DNA from: Natronorubrum aibiense
Lineage (GTDB): Archaea > Halobacteriota > Halobacteria > Halobacteriales > Natrialbaceae
Reading direction: 5' to 3'
DNA length: 64,000 nucleotides
Assembly: GCF_009392895.1 (NCBI RefSeq)
Contig: NZ_CP045488.1
Span: 2,976,001-3,040,000 of the forward strand
Shown here: positions 56,360 through 64,000 of the stretch, in pieces
Layout: the number at the start of each line of letters is the position of its first letter
Numbering within the stretch: position 1 is the first letter of the stretch
The notes under the pieces: generated by a model
Database searches by the model: none
What the model was told of the DNA's origin: nothing
What the model saw: the letters and a program-made list of their open reading frames with translations, nothing else
Made by a program: the position numbers and the translations under genes

Positions 56360-56467
56360 CTATCCCGTTCGACCGTATTCTCGAGCATAACGTTCGTGGT
56401 CGTTATCACGTCGTGCAACCCGCTGGCTCGACCGCCCACCCGCTCGAGACCGTCCGCCGCACTGCCG

Positions 56468-57568
56468 TTACCGATTCGAGCGTTCGCTCGTCCCCGACTC
56501 GAGGGACGGGTTCGTTCGAATCTCGAATCTGGCACCGCCGGCGTCGCTTTCGGTCACGGCGACTGACCAGCCGTGGGCGTCGACGACGCGTTTGACGATC
56601 GCCAGTCCGAAGCCGGTTCCCGCCGCTTCGGTCGTGTATCCGGACTCGAAGATCCGGTCGCGATCCGCGGGCGGAATTCCCGGACCGTCGTCCGCGACGT
56701 AAAACCCTTCGACGGTCGGTTCCGATCCGTCTCCCGACTCGAGCACGCCGGCCTCGATCGTCGACTGGTCGACGCCGTGTTCCACGGCGTTGCGAAACAG
56801 GTTCTCGAGCAGACTCGCGAGCAGGGACGGATCCGCCCGAATCGGAGCCGACTCGACGACCCGAACCGTTGCATCGTCCGTCTCGACGTGTGCCCACGCC
56901 CGCTCGACGGCCGTCGCGAGGTCGATTGGCTCCGGGTGCTCGACGTCGTCGGCCGTCGCGAGCACCAGCGCGTCGTCGATGATCGTCTCCATGCGCTCGA
57001 GCGACGATCGAAGCACCTCCTCGGCGGATCCGTCCGCCGACACGTCCGCTGCCGGATCGAGCTCGACGTCCTCGAGCGACTGCGCCGTTGCGAGGGCGAT
57101 CGACAGCGGGTTTCGGAGGTCGTGTGAGAGCAACGTGGCGAACGCTTCCATCCGCTCGGCCTGCTCGCGAGCCTGCTGCTCGAGGCGTCGTCGCTCTGTG
57201 ATCTCGACGTGCATCACGAGGACGTACCGCTCGCCGTCGTGGCGATATCCCATCGCATCCATCGTGAACCAGTGCTTTTCGGACGGCGTGTGACACGGAT
57301 ACTCGAGTGAGAACGTCTCTCGTTTGCCAGCGGCGACCGCACGAATGCCACGCGCCGCGGTGGCCGCGTCTTCGCCGGAACTGGCGTCACAGATCTCGAG
57401 ATAGTTGACGCCGACGTCGGCCGCTCCCGCTGCCAACCTCTGTTCGTCGCCGAACGCGCTCCACGCTCGGTTCGTGTAGACGATCACGCCGTCCGAATCG
57501 AGGATCGCGACGTGTGCCGGAAGCGCGTCGAACCCAGCACCGACGAACGAGCCGGAGGTGTCCATCAT
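56468..57568 (-). CDS. PAS-domain sensor histidine kinase
   Basis: A 366-residue soluble histidine kinase. A PAS domain (about 13-130: [20 protein letters not shown]) senses an unknown cue. The phosphoacceptor His149 sits in [10 protein letters not shown], and the ATPase domain has [13 protein letters not shown] (N box), DDGPGIP (G1) and [14 protein letters not shown] (G2). There is no response regulator beside it. Start is ATG 57568 or 57565; the longer frame adds 33 atypical residues. The protein has no membrane segment. Confidence 0.9.
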   Translation of the reverse strand: MMDTSGSFVGAGFDALPAHVAILDSDGVIVYTNRAWSAFGDEQRLAAGAADVGVNYLEICDASSGEDAATAARGIRAVAAGKRETFSLEYPCHTPSEKHWFTMDAMGYRHDGERYVLVMHVEITERRRLEQQAREQAERMEAFATLLSHDLRNPLSIALATAQSLEDVELDPAADVSADGSAEEVLRSSLERMETIIDDALVLATADDVEHPEPIDLATAVERAWAHVETDDATVRVVESAPIRADPSLLASLLENLFRNAVEHGVDQSTIEAGVLESGDGSEPTVEGFYVADDGPGIPPADRDRIFESGYTTEAAGTGFGLAIVKRVVDAHGWSVAVTESDAGGARFEIRTNPSLESGTSERSNR

Positions 57569-57733
57569 CGGATACTGAGTGCTCGTGCTACTTGAACGAT
57601 TTCGCTGTCGGGCCGGACGAACCGACGACGCGAGCGCGGTGCTAACGTAACTATTGAAACGATTCATGCACCCATCACACAGCCGTCGTGCGGTGGGGTG
57701 TGCATCGATTTCAGTGGCTCCGATACTCGAATC

Positions 57734-59227
57734 TCACTCGCTGGACGGCAACCGGTAGGTCGCGCCGTCGTCGGTGTCCTGCACCTCGATGCCCAGCGCC
57801 TCGAGTTCGTCGCGCAGTTCGTCGGCGCGCTCGTAGTTGCCCGCCTCGCGCTCCTGTTCGCGTACGTCGAGAACGAGGTCGACCACGTCACCCGCCAGCG
57901 CGGCTGTGCCGGTCGTCTCGCCGCCGAACGAGAGGCCGAGAATCGCCCCGAACTCCTCGAGCGTCTCGACGGCTCGACGGAGGCCGCGGTAGTCGTACTC
58001 CTCGCGGCCGTCGACGTGGGCGTTGATCACCGTCGCGATCGACAGCAGCGCCGACTGCGCCTCGCGCGTGTTGAAGTCGTCGTTCATCGCCTCGACGAAC
58101 GACGTTCGGGCATCATCGACCGCCTCGCGGAGCGCTTCGGCTTCGACTTTCGTCCGGGCATCGGGCGAGTCGACTGCTTCGACGGCCGCCTCGTAGGCGC
58201 GCTCGAGCCGGTCCCAGCGCTCTTCGGCCTCGGCGATCGTCTCGTCGCTGTAGAGTTGCTGGCTGTTGTACGAGCCCGCAGTGAGGAAGGTTCGAAGGAC
58301 GTTGGTACCCCACTGGTCGACGGCCTCGTCGACGGTGACGAAGTTGCCGAGACTCGAGGACATCTTCTCCTCGCCCATCTGGAACAGTTCACAGTGCAAC
58401 CAGTAGTTGGCGAAGCGCTGGCTCGTCGCGGCCTCGGATTGGGCGATCTCGTTTTCGTGGTGGGGGAAGACGAGGTCCCGGCCGCCGACGTGGATGTCGA
58501 GGGTCTCGCCCAAGTGGGTCATGCTCATCGCCGAGCACTCGATGTGCCAGCCGGGGCGGCCCTCGCCCCACGGCGACTCCCACATCTGTCCCGTCGGTGT
58601 CGCACAGCCGTGGTCGACGCCCTCGTGGCGATGTTCGGCGACCGCGTCCGCGTCGACGCCGCCGGCTTTCCAAAGCGCGAAGTCCGCCGGATTGCGCTTC
58701 TCCGAGCGCTCGTCCGGATCGCCCTGAGACTCGATCTCCTCGAGTTCCTGATTCGAGAGTTTGCCGTACTCCTCGAAGCTGGCGACGTCGAAGTAGACCG
58801 AGCCGTTGGATTCGTAGGCGTAGCCGTTCTCGATCAGCGTCTCGACGAGGTCGATGATCTCGGGGACGTGTTCTGAGACGCGCGGGTACACTTCCGCGCG
58901 CAGGAGGTTGAGCGCGCGCATATCCGCGAGCGTCCGTTCGATGTAGGTTTCTGCGACGTCGGCTTCGTCCTCGCCTAAGTCGTCTTCGCCCACGCGGGCG
59001 ACGATTTTCTCGTTGATATCGGTGAAGTTCTCGACGTGGCGGACGTCGTAGCCGAGGTACTCGAGCCAGCGGTGCATGACGTCGACGTGGACCCACGAGC
59101 GTGCGTGGCCCAGGTGTGGCGGATCCGAAACCGTCAGGCCACAGTAGTAGAGCAAGACGTTCTCCGGGTCCTGTGGCTCGAACGGCTCTTTCTCGCCCGT
59201 CAACGTGTTCGTCACGTGCAGGGTCAT
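57734..59227 (-). CDS. cysS: cysteinyl-tRNA synthetase
   Basis: A 497-residue class I synthetase charging tRNA-Cys. Zinc ligand Cys29 ([18 protein letters not shown]) precedes the HLGH (HIGH) motif, other ligands lie near HIECSAMS and FPHHENE, and KMSSS (in [10 protein letters not shown]) is the KMSKS-type loop. The DALR domain and C-terminal helical part end [20 protein letters not shown] 59227 fits the family length. Confidence 0.95.
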   Translation of the reverse strand: MTLHVTNTLTGEKEPFEPQDPENVLLYYCGLTVSDPPHLGHARSWVHVDVMHRWLEYLGYDVRHVENFTDINEKIVARVGEDDLGEDEADVAETYIERTLADMRALNLLRAEVYPRVSEHVPEIIDLVETLIENGYAYESNGSVYFDVASFEEYGKLSNQELEEIESQGDPDERSEKRNPADFALWKAGGVDADAVAEHRHEGVDHGCATPTGQMWESPWGEGRPGWHIECSAMSMTHLGETLDIHVGGRDLVFPHHENEIAQSEAATSQRFANYWLHCELFQMGEEKMSSSLGNFVTVDEAVDQWGTNVLRTFLTAGSYNSQQLYSDETIAEAEERWDRLERAYEAAVEAVDSPDARTKVEAEALREAVDDARTSFVEAMNDDFNTREAQSALLSIATVINAHVDGREEYDYRGLRRAVETLEEFGAILGLSFGGETTGTAALAGDVVDLVLDVREQEREAGNYERADELRDELEALGIEVQDTDDGATYRLPSSE

Positions 59228-59307
59228 GACGCTCAGTTCCCGCGGCCGGTAGTTAAACCGTGTGGTGGCCGCTCGAGCGGTCTGGACCGGTTGCGCCCCC
59301 GAGACCG

Positions 59308-59799
59308 TTACTCGACCGGCACGGCCTCGAGTGCGCGCTCGACTGCCCGTAACGCGTTGGCCCCCTCGAGTCTGTCGACGACGACGAGCAATACCCCGTC
59401 GCCGACGGCTGCCGAATTCGGCACGAGCCCCTCGAGCGACAGGTGCTCGATGGCTTCGGCGAGCACCCTCGCGTCGACGTCGCCGGTCGCGAGGATCGCG
59501 GTCCGCTCGCCGCTGCTGGGACCGACTGCGGTGTCGCCGAGCGCGAGCAGCGCCTCGTCCGTCCCCGTCTCGATCGGGCCGATACCGCTCTCCATTCGAA
59601 CCTGCACGTCGCGCGACTTGGTCTCGTAGGTCGACAGCTCCTCGGCGTACCGTCGCAGGGCCGTCGCGATCGCGTCCGTCTCCCCGTCGACCTCGAGAAA
59701 CCGGGCAGCGGCGGTGTAGTTGACGACGCCCGCTCGAAGCGCCGCGACGAGAAACGGATTCGCATCGGCGGCGCGGCGGGTCTCGGCTGCCAGTGACAT
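59308..59799 (-). CDS. haloarchaeal hypothetical protein (DUF7523-like)
   Basis: A 163-residue protein starting MSLAAETRRAADANPFLVAA. An N-terminal helical region resembling a DNA-binding domain (LRAGVVNYTAAARFLEVDGE) precedes two possible ACT-like units: LATGDVDARVLAEAIEHLSL and LLVVVDRLEGANALRAVERA. I associate this family with DUF7523, often next to cysS. A regulatory role is plausible. Start ATG 59799. The assignment is from memory. Confidence 0.65.
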   Translation of the reverse strand: MSLAAETRRAADANPFLVAALRAGVVNYTAAARFLEVDGETDAIATALRRYAEELSTYETKSRDVQVRMESGIGPIETGTDEALLALGDTAVGPSSGERTAILATGDVDARVLAEAIEHLSLEGLVPNSAAVGDGVLLVVVDRLEGANALRAVERALEAVPVE

Positions 59800-59920
59800 A
59801 CCGATATCCGCGGACTGCGCCGGTATAAAGTCGACGACCGTCGCGCCCACCTCGCCAACGACGCCACCCGATACCATCCGGGACCGCGGCGTTTTTGCCG
59901 CGAGCGCCCAACTCCAGCAT

Positions 59921-60169
59921 ATGGATCTCTCCGACATCGAAGCGCTCATCGAGGCGGAACTCGAGGACGCCGACGCGACAGTCACGCACGCACGCGACAA
60001 ACACGACGACGATCACCTCGCGGCGACGGTCGTCTCGCCCGAGTTCGAGGGCCTGTCGCTGGTCCAGCAACACCAGGCGGTGTACGACGCCCTCGGCGAC
60101 CACATGACCACCGACATTCACGCCCTCGAACTCTCGACGTACACGCCCGAAGAGTACGACGAGGCCTGA
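59921..60169 (+). CDS. BolA family protein
   Basis: An 82-residue BolA-like protein. It reads MDLSDIEALIEAELEDADAT, HDDDHLAATVVSPEFEGLSL, then VQQHQAVYDAL, with the class II KH-like fold and the invariant His in the C-terminal DIHALELSTYTPEEY. BolA proteins pair with monothiol glutaredoxins in iron-sulfur trafficking. A T-run (GTTTTTGCC at 59890) lies about 27 bp upstream of ATG 59921. Divergent from the gene at 59308. Confidence 0.9.
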   Translation: MDLSDIEALIEAELEDADATVTHARDKHDDDHLAATVVSPEFEGLSLVQQHQAVYDALGDHMTTDIHALELSTYTPEEYDEA

Positions 60170-60334
60170 TACGGACTGTTGTCGTCAATCCTCACCAATC
60201 ACCGACCCCGCCGCTGGTGATCGGCGGTACATCGTACAGCCGACCGTATGAGGCCCGTCCCGAATCGCTCGAGTGGCCGATGCGCTGTCCACCGGAACCG
60301 CAGCTTTATCCTTCGTTCCTGATAGGATATGTGT

Positions 60335-60796
60335 ATGGAATCGCTGCATCCCCGCATCAGACTGCTCTGGATCGTCAGCTGGGCGATCGGCGCGGTCATC
60401 CTCGGCGTCGCGCTCGCTGCCGTCGACCAGTGGCTCACCGACGTGCCCACGGTCGCGATCGCCGGCGTCGTCGCCCTCGCACTCGTTCTCGGCATTGCCT
60501 ACGCCGTTCGGCGCTATCAGGTCTGGCGGTTCGAACTCCAACCCGATGCGCTCTACCTCGAGCGTGGCGTCATCACGTTCGTCGAAACCGCGGTGCCGTT
60601 CGTTCGCGTCCAGCACGTCGACACCCAGTTCGGCCCCGTCGAACGGGTGCTCGGGCTCTCGAGCGTCGTCGTCTATACGGCGGGAACGCGCAACGCTGAC
60701 GTTCGGATCCCGGGGCTGACGCCCGCCCGCGCCCGGGATCTGCAGGACACGCTTCGTGAACTCGCCGTCGAGAGTGAAGCCGACGACGCGGTGTAA
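60335..60796 (+). CDS. PH-domain membrane protein (YdbS-like)
   Basis: A 153-residue protein with two N-terminal membrane helices (about 11-28 and 38-58) followed by a bacterial pleckstrin-homology domain (bPH2): WRFELQPDALYLERGVITFV, VPFVRVQHVDTQFGPVERVL and SSVVVYTAGTRNADVRIPGL. ATG 60335 is favoured because TTTATCC (60304-60310) is 25-31 bp upstream; an ATG at 60329 is close. It is 8 bp upstream of a larger PH-domain protein, so the pair forms an operon. Confidence 0.88.
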   Translation: MESLHPRIRLLWIVSWAIGAVILGVALAAVDQWLTDVPTVAIAGVVALALVLGIAYAVRRYQVWRFELQPDALYLERGVITFVETAVPFVRVQHVDTQFGPVERVLGLSSVVVYTAGTRNADVRIPGLTPARARDLQDTLRELAVESEADDAV

Positions 60797-60804
60797 GCCC
60801 CGAT

Positions 60805-62469
60805 ATGAACCGACTCCACCCACTCAGCGCGGTTACTTACGCCCTCCAGTACGGGTTCGTGTGGCTGTGGGCCCCGATCGTGCTCGTCTTGGTCCTCGGC
60901 GGCATTTTCGATCCGATCGATCCGGCCTGGACATCCGTCGCGGCCCCGCTTGGTTTTCTCGCCGGCGTGGCCTACGGCATCGTCTACTACTACCGATTCG
61001 AGTACGGCATCACGCCGGACACGTTCGACGTCGCTTCTGGCGTGGTCGCCCGCCGATCGCGGGAGATCCCCTACGGACGAATCCAGAACGTCGACGTCAA
61101 ACAGGGCGTCGTCCAACGACTGCTCGGCCTCGCTGTCGTCTCGATCGAGACTGCCGGCGGCGGAGACACCGAGGCGTCGTTGAACTTCGTCAGCGAATCG
61201 GAAGCGAACCGACTTCAGGAACAGATCCGGCAGCGAACGGCCGAAGTGAAAGATCGTCGACGCCGGCGCGAGCAGTCGACCGCCGAGCACGACTCCCCGG
61301 TCGACGAGCACGGCCACGACGTCGAGTCGACCGAGCCGTCTCCGGACGCATCCGTCTCGAGCACCCCCGAGCTCGGCCCGGAGCAGGCAGCCGATGACCG
61401 CACCCGATCCGGCCGAGCAGGGCGAACCCGCCGACAGCGACTGTTTGCCCTCGAGGCGCGGGAACTCCTGTTGTACTCGTTTACGTCGTTTCGACCCGCC
61501 GCGGTGGCAGCGGCGACGTTCGTCTTCTTCCTCGCAACCGACAGGGTCATCAACCTGTTCATCATGACGGCCCAGCCCTTCGGCGGTCCGGCAGCGCTCG
61601 GCGAAGGGACGCCGACCAGTTACGGCATCTTGACGATCGTGTCGGCGATAAACGGGGTTCTCATCACCTACCTGTTGAGCGTCGCGTACACGTTCGCCAC
61701 CTACTACGACTTCCAGCTCGGTCGTACTGGTGAAGACTTCGTCTACGAACGGGGGCTCCTCCAGCGCTACAGCGGCTCGATCCCCGTCGAAAAAGTGCAG
61801 TCGGTGACGGTGATCGAAAACCCGCTCCAGCGGCTGATCGGCTACGCCGGGCTGTGGGTCGAAACGGCCGGCTACGGCCCCGAAAGCAGCGGCGGCAGCC
61901 AGTCGGCCGTCCCGCTCGCCAGACATCGTCGCGTCCACCAGTTCACCGAGAACCTCACGGGCGTCGAGACGCCGACATTCGAGAGCCCGCCACCGCTCGC
62001 CCGCCGGCGCTATCTCGTTCGATACTCGCTGGTCGCCGCACTGATCGTCGCGGCCGTCTTCGCCGTGACGCGAGTGACTGTTCTCGAGCGCTGGTATCTC
62101 GCCGCAATCGTCTTCGCGGCGGTGCCGCCAGCGGCCCACCTCAAGTACGTTCATCTCGGATACTACGTCGGTGACGACCATCTGGTCATCCGGCGTGGTT
62201 TCTGGAAGCGCCGAACGACCGTGATTCCCTACTACCGAATCCAGACGGTCTCGACGCGACGGTCGATCTTCCAGCGCCGTCTCGGGTTGGCCTCGCTGGT
62301 CGTCGACACTGCGAGTTCCCAGACGTTCGTCTGGGAGACGCCGACGATCTACGACGTCTATCTCGAGGACGCTCGAGACGTAAACAGTACGGGCCGTAGA
62401 CGCCTCCAGTCGGCGCTTCGCGAACGCGCACACGATGACGACCTCGGGCTGTCGGCCGACTTCACCTGA
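60805..62469 (+). CDS. multi-PH-domain membrane protein (YdbT-like)
   Basis: A 554-residue protein with three bPH2 domains: FEYGITPDTFDVASGVVARR and the PYGRIQNVDVKQGVVQRLLG segment (about 70-130), RTGEDFVYERGLLQRYSGSI (about 310-380) and VGDDHLVIRRGFWKRRTTVI (about 455-530). Membrane helix pairs lie near 18-60, 225-300 and 410-450. The paired YdbS/YdbT arrangement is common in bacteria and archaea. Function unresolved; the bacterial pair affects antimicrobial peptide resistance. Confidence 0.88.
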   Translation: MNRLHPLSAVTYALQYGFVWLWAPIVLVLVLGGIFDPIDPAWTSVAAPLGFLAGVAYGIVYYYRFEYGITPDTFDVASGVVARRSREIPYGRIQNVDVKQGVVQRLLGLAVVSIETAGGGDTEASLNFVSESEANRLQEQIRQRTAEVKDRRRRREQSTAEHDSPVDEHGHDVESTEPSPDASVSSTPELGPEQAADDRTRSGRAGRTRRQRLFALEARELLLYSFTSFRPAAVAAATFVFFLATDRVINLFIMTAQPFGGPAALGEGTPTSYGILTIVSAINGVLITYLLSVAYTFATYYDFQLGRTGEDFVYERGLLQRYSGSIPVEKVQSVTVIENPLQRLIGYAGLWVETAGYGPESSGGSQSAVPLARHRRVHQFTENLTGVETPTFESPPPLARRRYLVRYSLVAALIVAAVFAVTRVTVLERWYLAAIVFAAVPPAAHLKYVHLGYYVGDDHLVIRRGFWKRRTTVIPYYRIQTVSTRRSIFQRRLGLASLVVDTASSQTFVWETPTIYDVYLEDARDVNSTGRRRLQSALRERAHDDDLGLSADFT

Positions 62470-62523
62470 GTCCGTCGCGGGGTTTTCGGTGGGTTTTACC
62501 TGACACGCCCCAACGGCTCACCT

Positions 62524-63942
62524 ATGGGTGACGAAGACACGGATTACCGTATCGAGGAGGACAGTCTCGGTGAGATGCAGGTTCCGACGGACGCCTACTG
62601 GGGCGCACAGACCCAGCGTGCGATCCAAAACTTCCCTATCTCGGGAATCACGTTCAGTCGCCGCTTCGTCCGCGCGCTCGGTGTCGTGAAAAAGGCCGCC
62701 GCACAGGCCAACCGCGACCTCGGACTGGTCGACGACGACGTTGCGGAGGCCATCATCGAGGCCGCAGACGAGGTCATCGCTGGCGAACACGACGAGCAGT
62801 TCCCAGTCGACGTCTTCCAGACCGGTTCCGGCACATCCTCGAACATGAACGCAAACGAGGTCATCGCCAACCGTGCCGCCGAACTCATGGGTGCGGAGAT
62901 CGGCGACCGCGTCGTTCACCCGAACGACCACGTCAACTACGGCCAGTCGAGCAACGACGTCATCCCGACCGCGATGCACGTCGCCGCCCTCGAGGCCGTC
63001 GAGAAAGACGTCATCCCAGCCCTCGACACGCTGCGTGAGGCACTCGAGGAGAAAGAGGAGGAGTTCGACGACGTCGTCAAGACCGGCCGTACGCACCTGC
63101 AGGACGCGACGCCGGTCACGCTCGGCCAGGAGTTCGGTGGCTACCGCACTCAGGTCGAGAAGGGACTCGGTCGCGTCGACAACGCTCGCGACCACCTCGC
63201 CGAACTCGCCCTCGGCGGCACCGCGACCGGGACGGGACTCAACACCCACGAGGAGTTCCCCGGCCGCGCCGCCGAATACATCACCAAAGAGACCGGCGTC
63301 CAGTTCCGCGAAGCCGACAACCACTTCGAAGCCCAGGCTGCCCACGACGCCATGTCCGAGGCCCACGGCGCGCTCCGCGTCGTCGCCGGCTCGCTGAACA
63401 AGATCGCTAACGACCTGCGCCTGCTCGCCTCCGGTCCGCGCAATGGCCTCGGTGAGATCGAACAGCCGGAAAACCAACCCGGTTCGTCGATCATGCCCGG
63501 CAAGATCAACCCCGTGATCGCCGAAGCCGTCAACCAGGTCCACAAGCAGGTCGTCGGCAACGACGCCGCCGTCTCCGCCGGCGCAGCCGAGGGTCAGATC
63601 GACCTCAACCTCTACAAGCCCGTGCTGGCGCACAACTTCCTCGAGTCCGCCGAACTGATTTCGAACTCGAGTCAGGTCTTCGCCGAGCGCTTCGTCGCGC
63701 CGCTCGAAGCCAACGCGGAGTACTGCGCCGAGCAGGTCGAGCAGTCGATGGCGATGGCGACGTCGCTGAACGTCCACATCGGCTACGACAAGGCCAGCGA
63801 GGTCGCAAAGACCGCGCTCAAAGAGGGCAAGACGGTCCGCGAAGTCGTCCTCGAGAAGGGCTACCTCGACGAGGACGAAGCCGACGAAGTGCTCGACCCT
63901 CGCAAGATGGCCCAGCGCGGTATCCTCGGGCAGGACGACTGA
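62524..63942 (+). CDS. fumC: class II fumarate hydratase
   Basis: A 472-residue fumarase of the TCA cycle, converting fumarate to malate. Superfamily signatures are GSGTSSNMNANEVIANRA, QSSNDVIPTAMHVAAL, the TGRTHLQDATPVTLGQE active-site segment with its His, and GSSIMPGKINPVIAE with the signature Ser loop. Aspartate ammonia-lyase is closely related, but the overall sequence fits fumarase better. A TTTTACC box (62494-62500) lies about 27 bp upstream of ATG. Confidence 0.92.
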   Translation: MGDEDTDYRIEEDSLGEMQVPTDAYWGAQTQRAIQNFPISGITFSRRFVRALGVVKKAAAQANRDLGLVDDDVAEAIIEAADEVIAGEHDEQFPVDVFQTGSGTSSNMNANEVIANRAAELMGAEIGDRVVHPNDHVNYGQSSNDVIPTAMHVAALEAVEKDVIPALDTLREALEEKEEEFDDVVKTGRTHLQDATPVTLGQEFGGYRTQVEKGLGRVDNARDHLAELALGGTATGTGLNTHEEFPGRAAEYITKETGVQFREADNHFEAQAAHDAMSEAHGALRVVAGSLNKIANDLRLLASGPRNGLGEIEQPENQPGSSIMPGKINPVIAEAVNQVHKQVVGNDAAVSAGAAEGQIDLNLYKPVLAHNFLESAELISNSSQVFAERFVAPLEANAEYCAEQVEQSMAMATSLNVHIGYDKASEVAKTALKEGKTVREVVLEKGYLDEDEADEVLDPRKMAQRGILGQDD

Positions 63943-64000
63943 CTCGAGTCACCGCCGCCGACTGAGACGGTCTGCTGTACCGATTTACCGGTGCGACCGC

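Overview
The window is chromosomal DNA of an extremely halophilic archaeon (class Halobacteria). Its features look closest to the Natrinema/Haloterrigena group, but that placement is an inference without a search. Supporting signs are very acidic predicted proteins, high GC, archaeal TATA boxes 25-35 bp upstream of start codons (leaderless transcripts), an archaeal rRNA operon with 23S/16S processing stems, and archaeal marker genes: gatE, cdc6/orc1, SRP19, Gar1, CetZ, mptE, a PGF-CTERM-anchored binding protein and a HalOD1 protein.

Layout. 1-5 kb: aspartate-semialdehyde dehydrogenase, a winged-helix-type regulator, a D-2-hydroxyacid dehydrogenase and a geranylgeranyl-reductase-like flavoprotein. 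5.0-5.4 kb: a decayed manganese catalase. 5.9-11.4 kb: a complete rRNA operon on the minus strand (16S, tRNA-Ala, 23S, 5S) with tandem promoters. 11.5-22 kb: hisD, a HesB/IscA protein, dodecin, membrane proteins, a class V aminotransferase, small haloarchaeal proteins, two universal stress proteins and an MscS channel. 22.1-31.1 kb: a carbohydrate module made of a TrmB-type regulator, a complete CUT1-type ABC importer, a Gfo/Idh oxidoreductase and a TIM-barrel isomerase. 31.1-40.5 kb: a 110-bp MITE-like inverted repeat, HalOD1 protein, photolyase, PAP2 phosphatase, orphan family-5 binding protein, frameshifted cetZ, MptE-like enzyme and a dihydropteroate-synthase-like protein.

40.2-42.6 kb: a frameshifted small gene, cdc6/orc1 and, upstream of it, a candidate replication origin. 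Four 21-bp ORB-like repeats sit there in two inverted pairs around a 70-bp core, followed by an AT-rich repeat tract. 42.7-50.1 kb: TrmJ-type methyltransferase, a lipoprotein, a zinc-ribbon protein, a divergent Lrp/EamA pair, a DUF1059 protein and gatE. 50.1-53.8 kb: a btuD-btuC / btuF corrinoid uptake locus whose two arms share one palindromic TATA element. 53.9-64 kb: SRP19, Gar1, a presenilin-type protease, a DUF6517-like lipoprotein, a PAS histidine kinase, cysS, BolA, two PH-domain membrane proteins and class II fumarase.

I saw no CRISPR array, prophage or defence island. The most interesting items are the origin architecture, the bidirectional btu promoter, the BtuD fusion of unknown function, the TrmB-linked sugar module with an unassigned substrate, the structured non-coding stretch beyond the 5S gene, and three decayed or frameshifted genes (manganese catalase, cetZ, and the gene after orc1).
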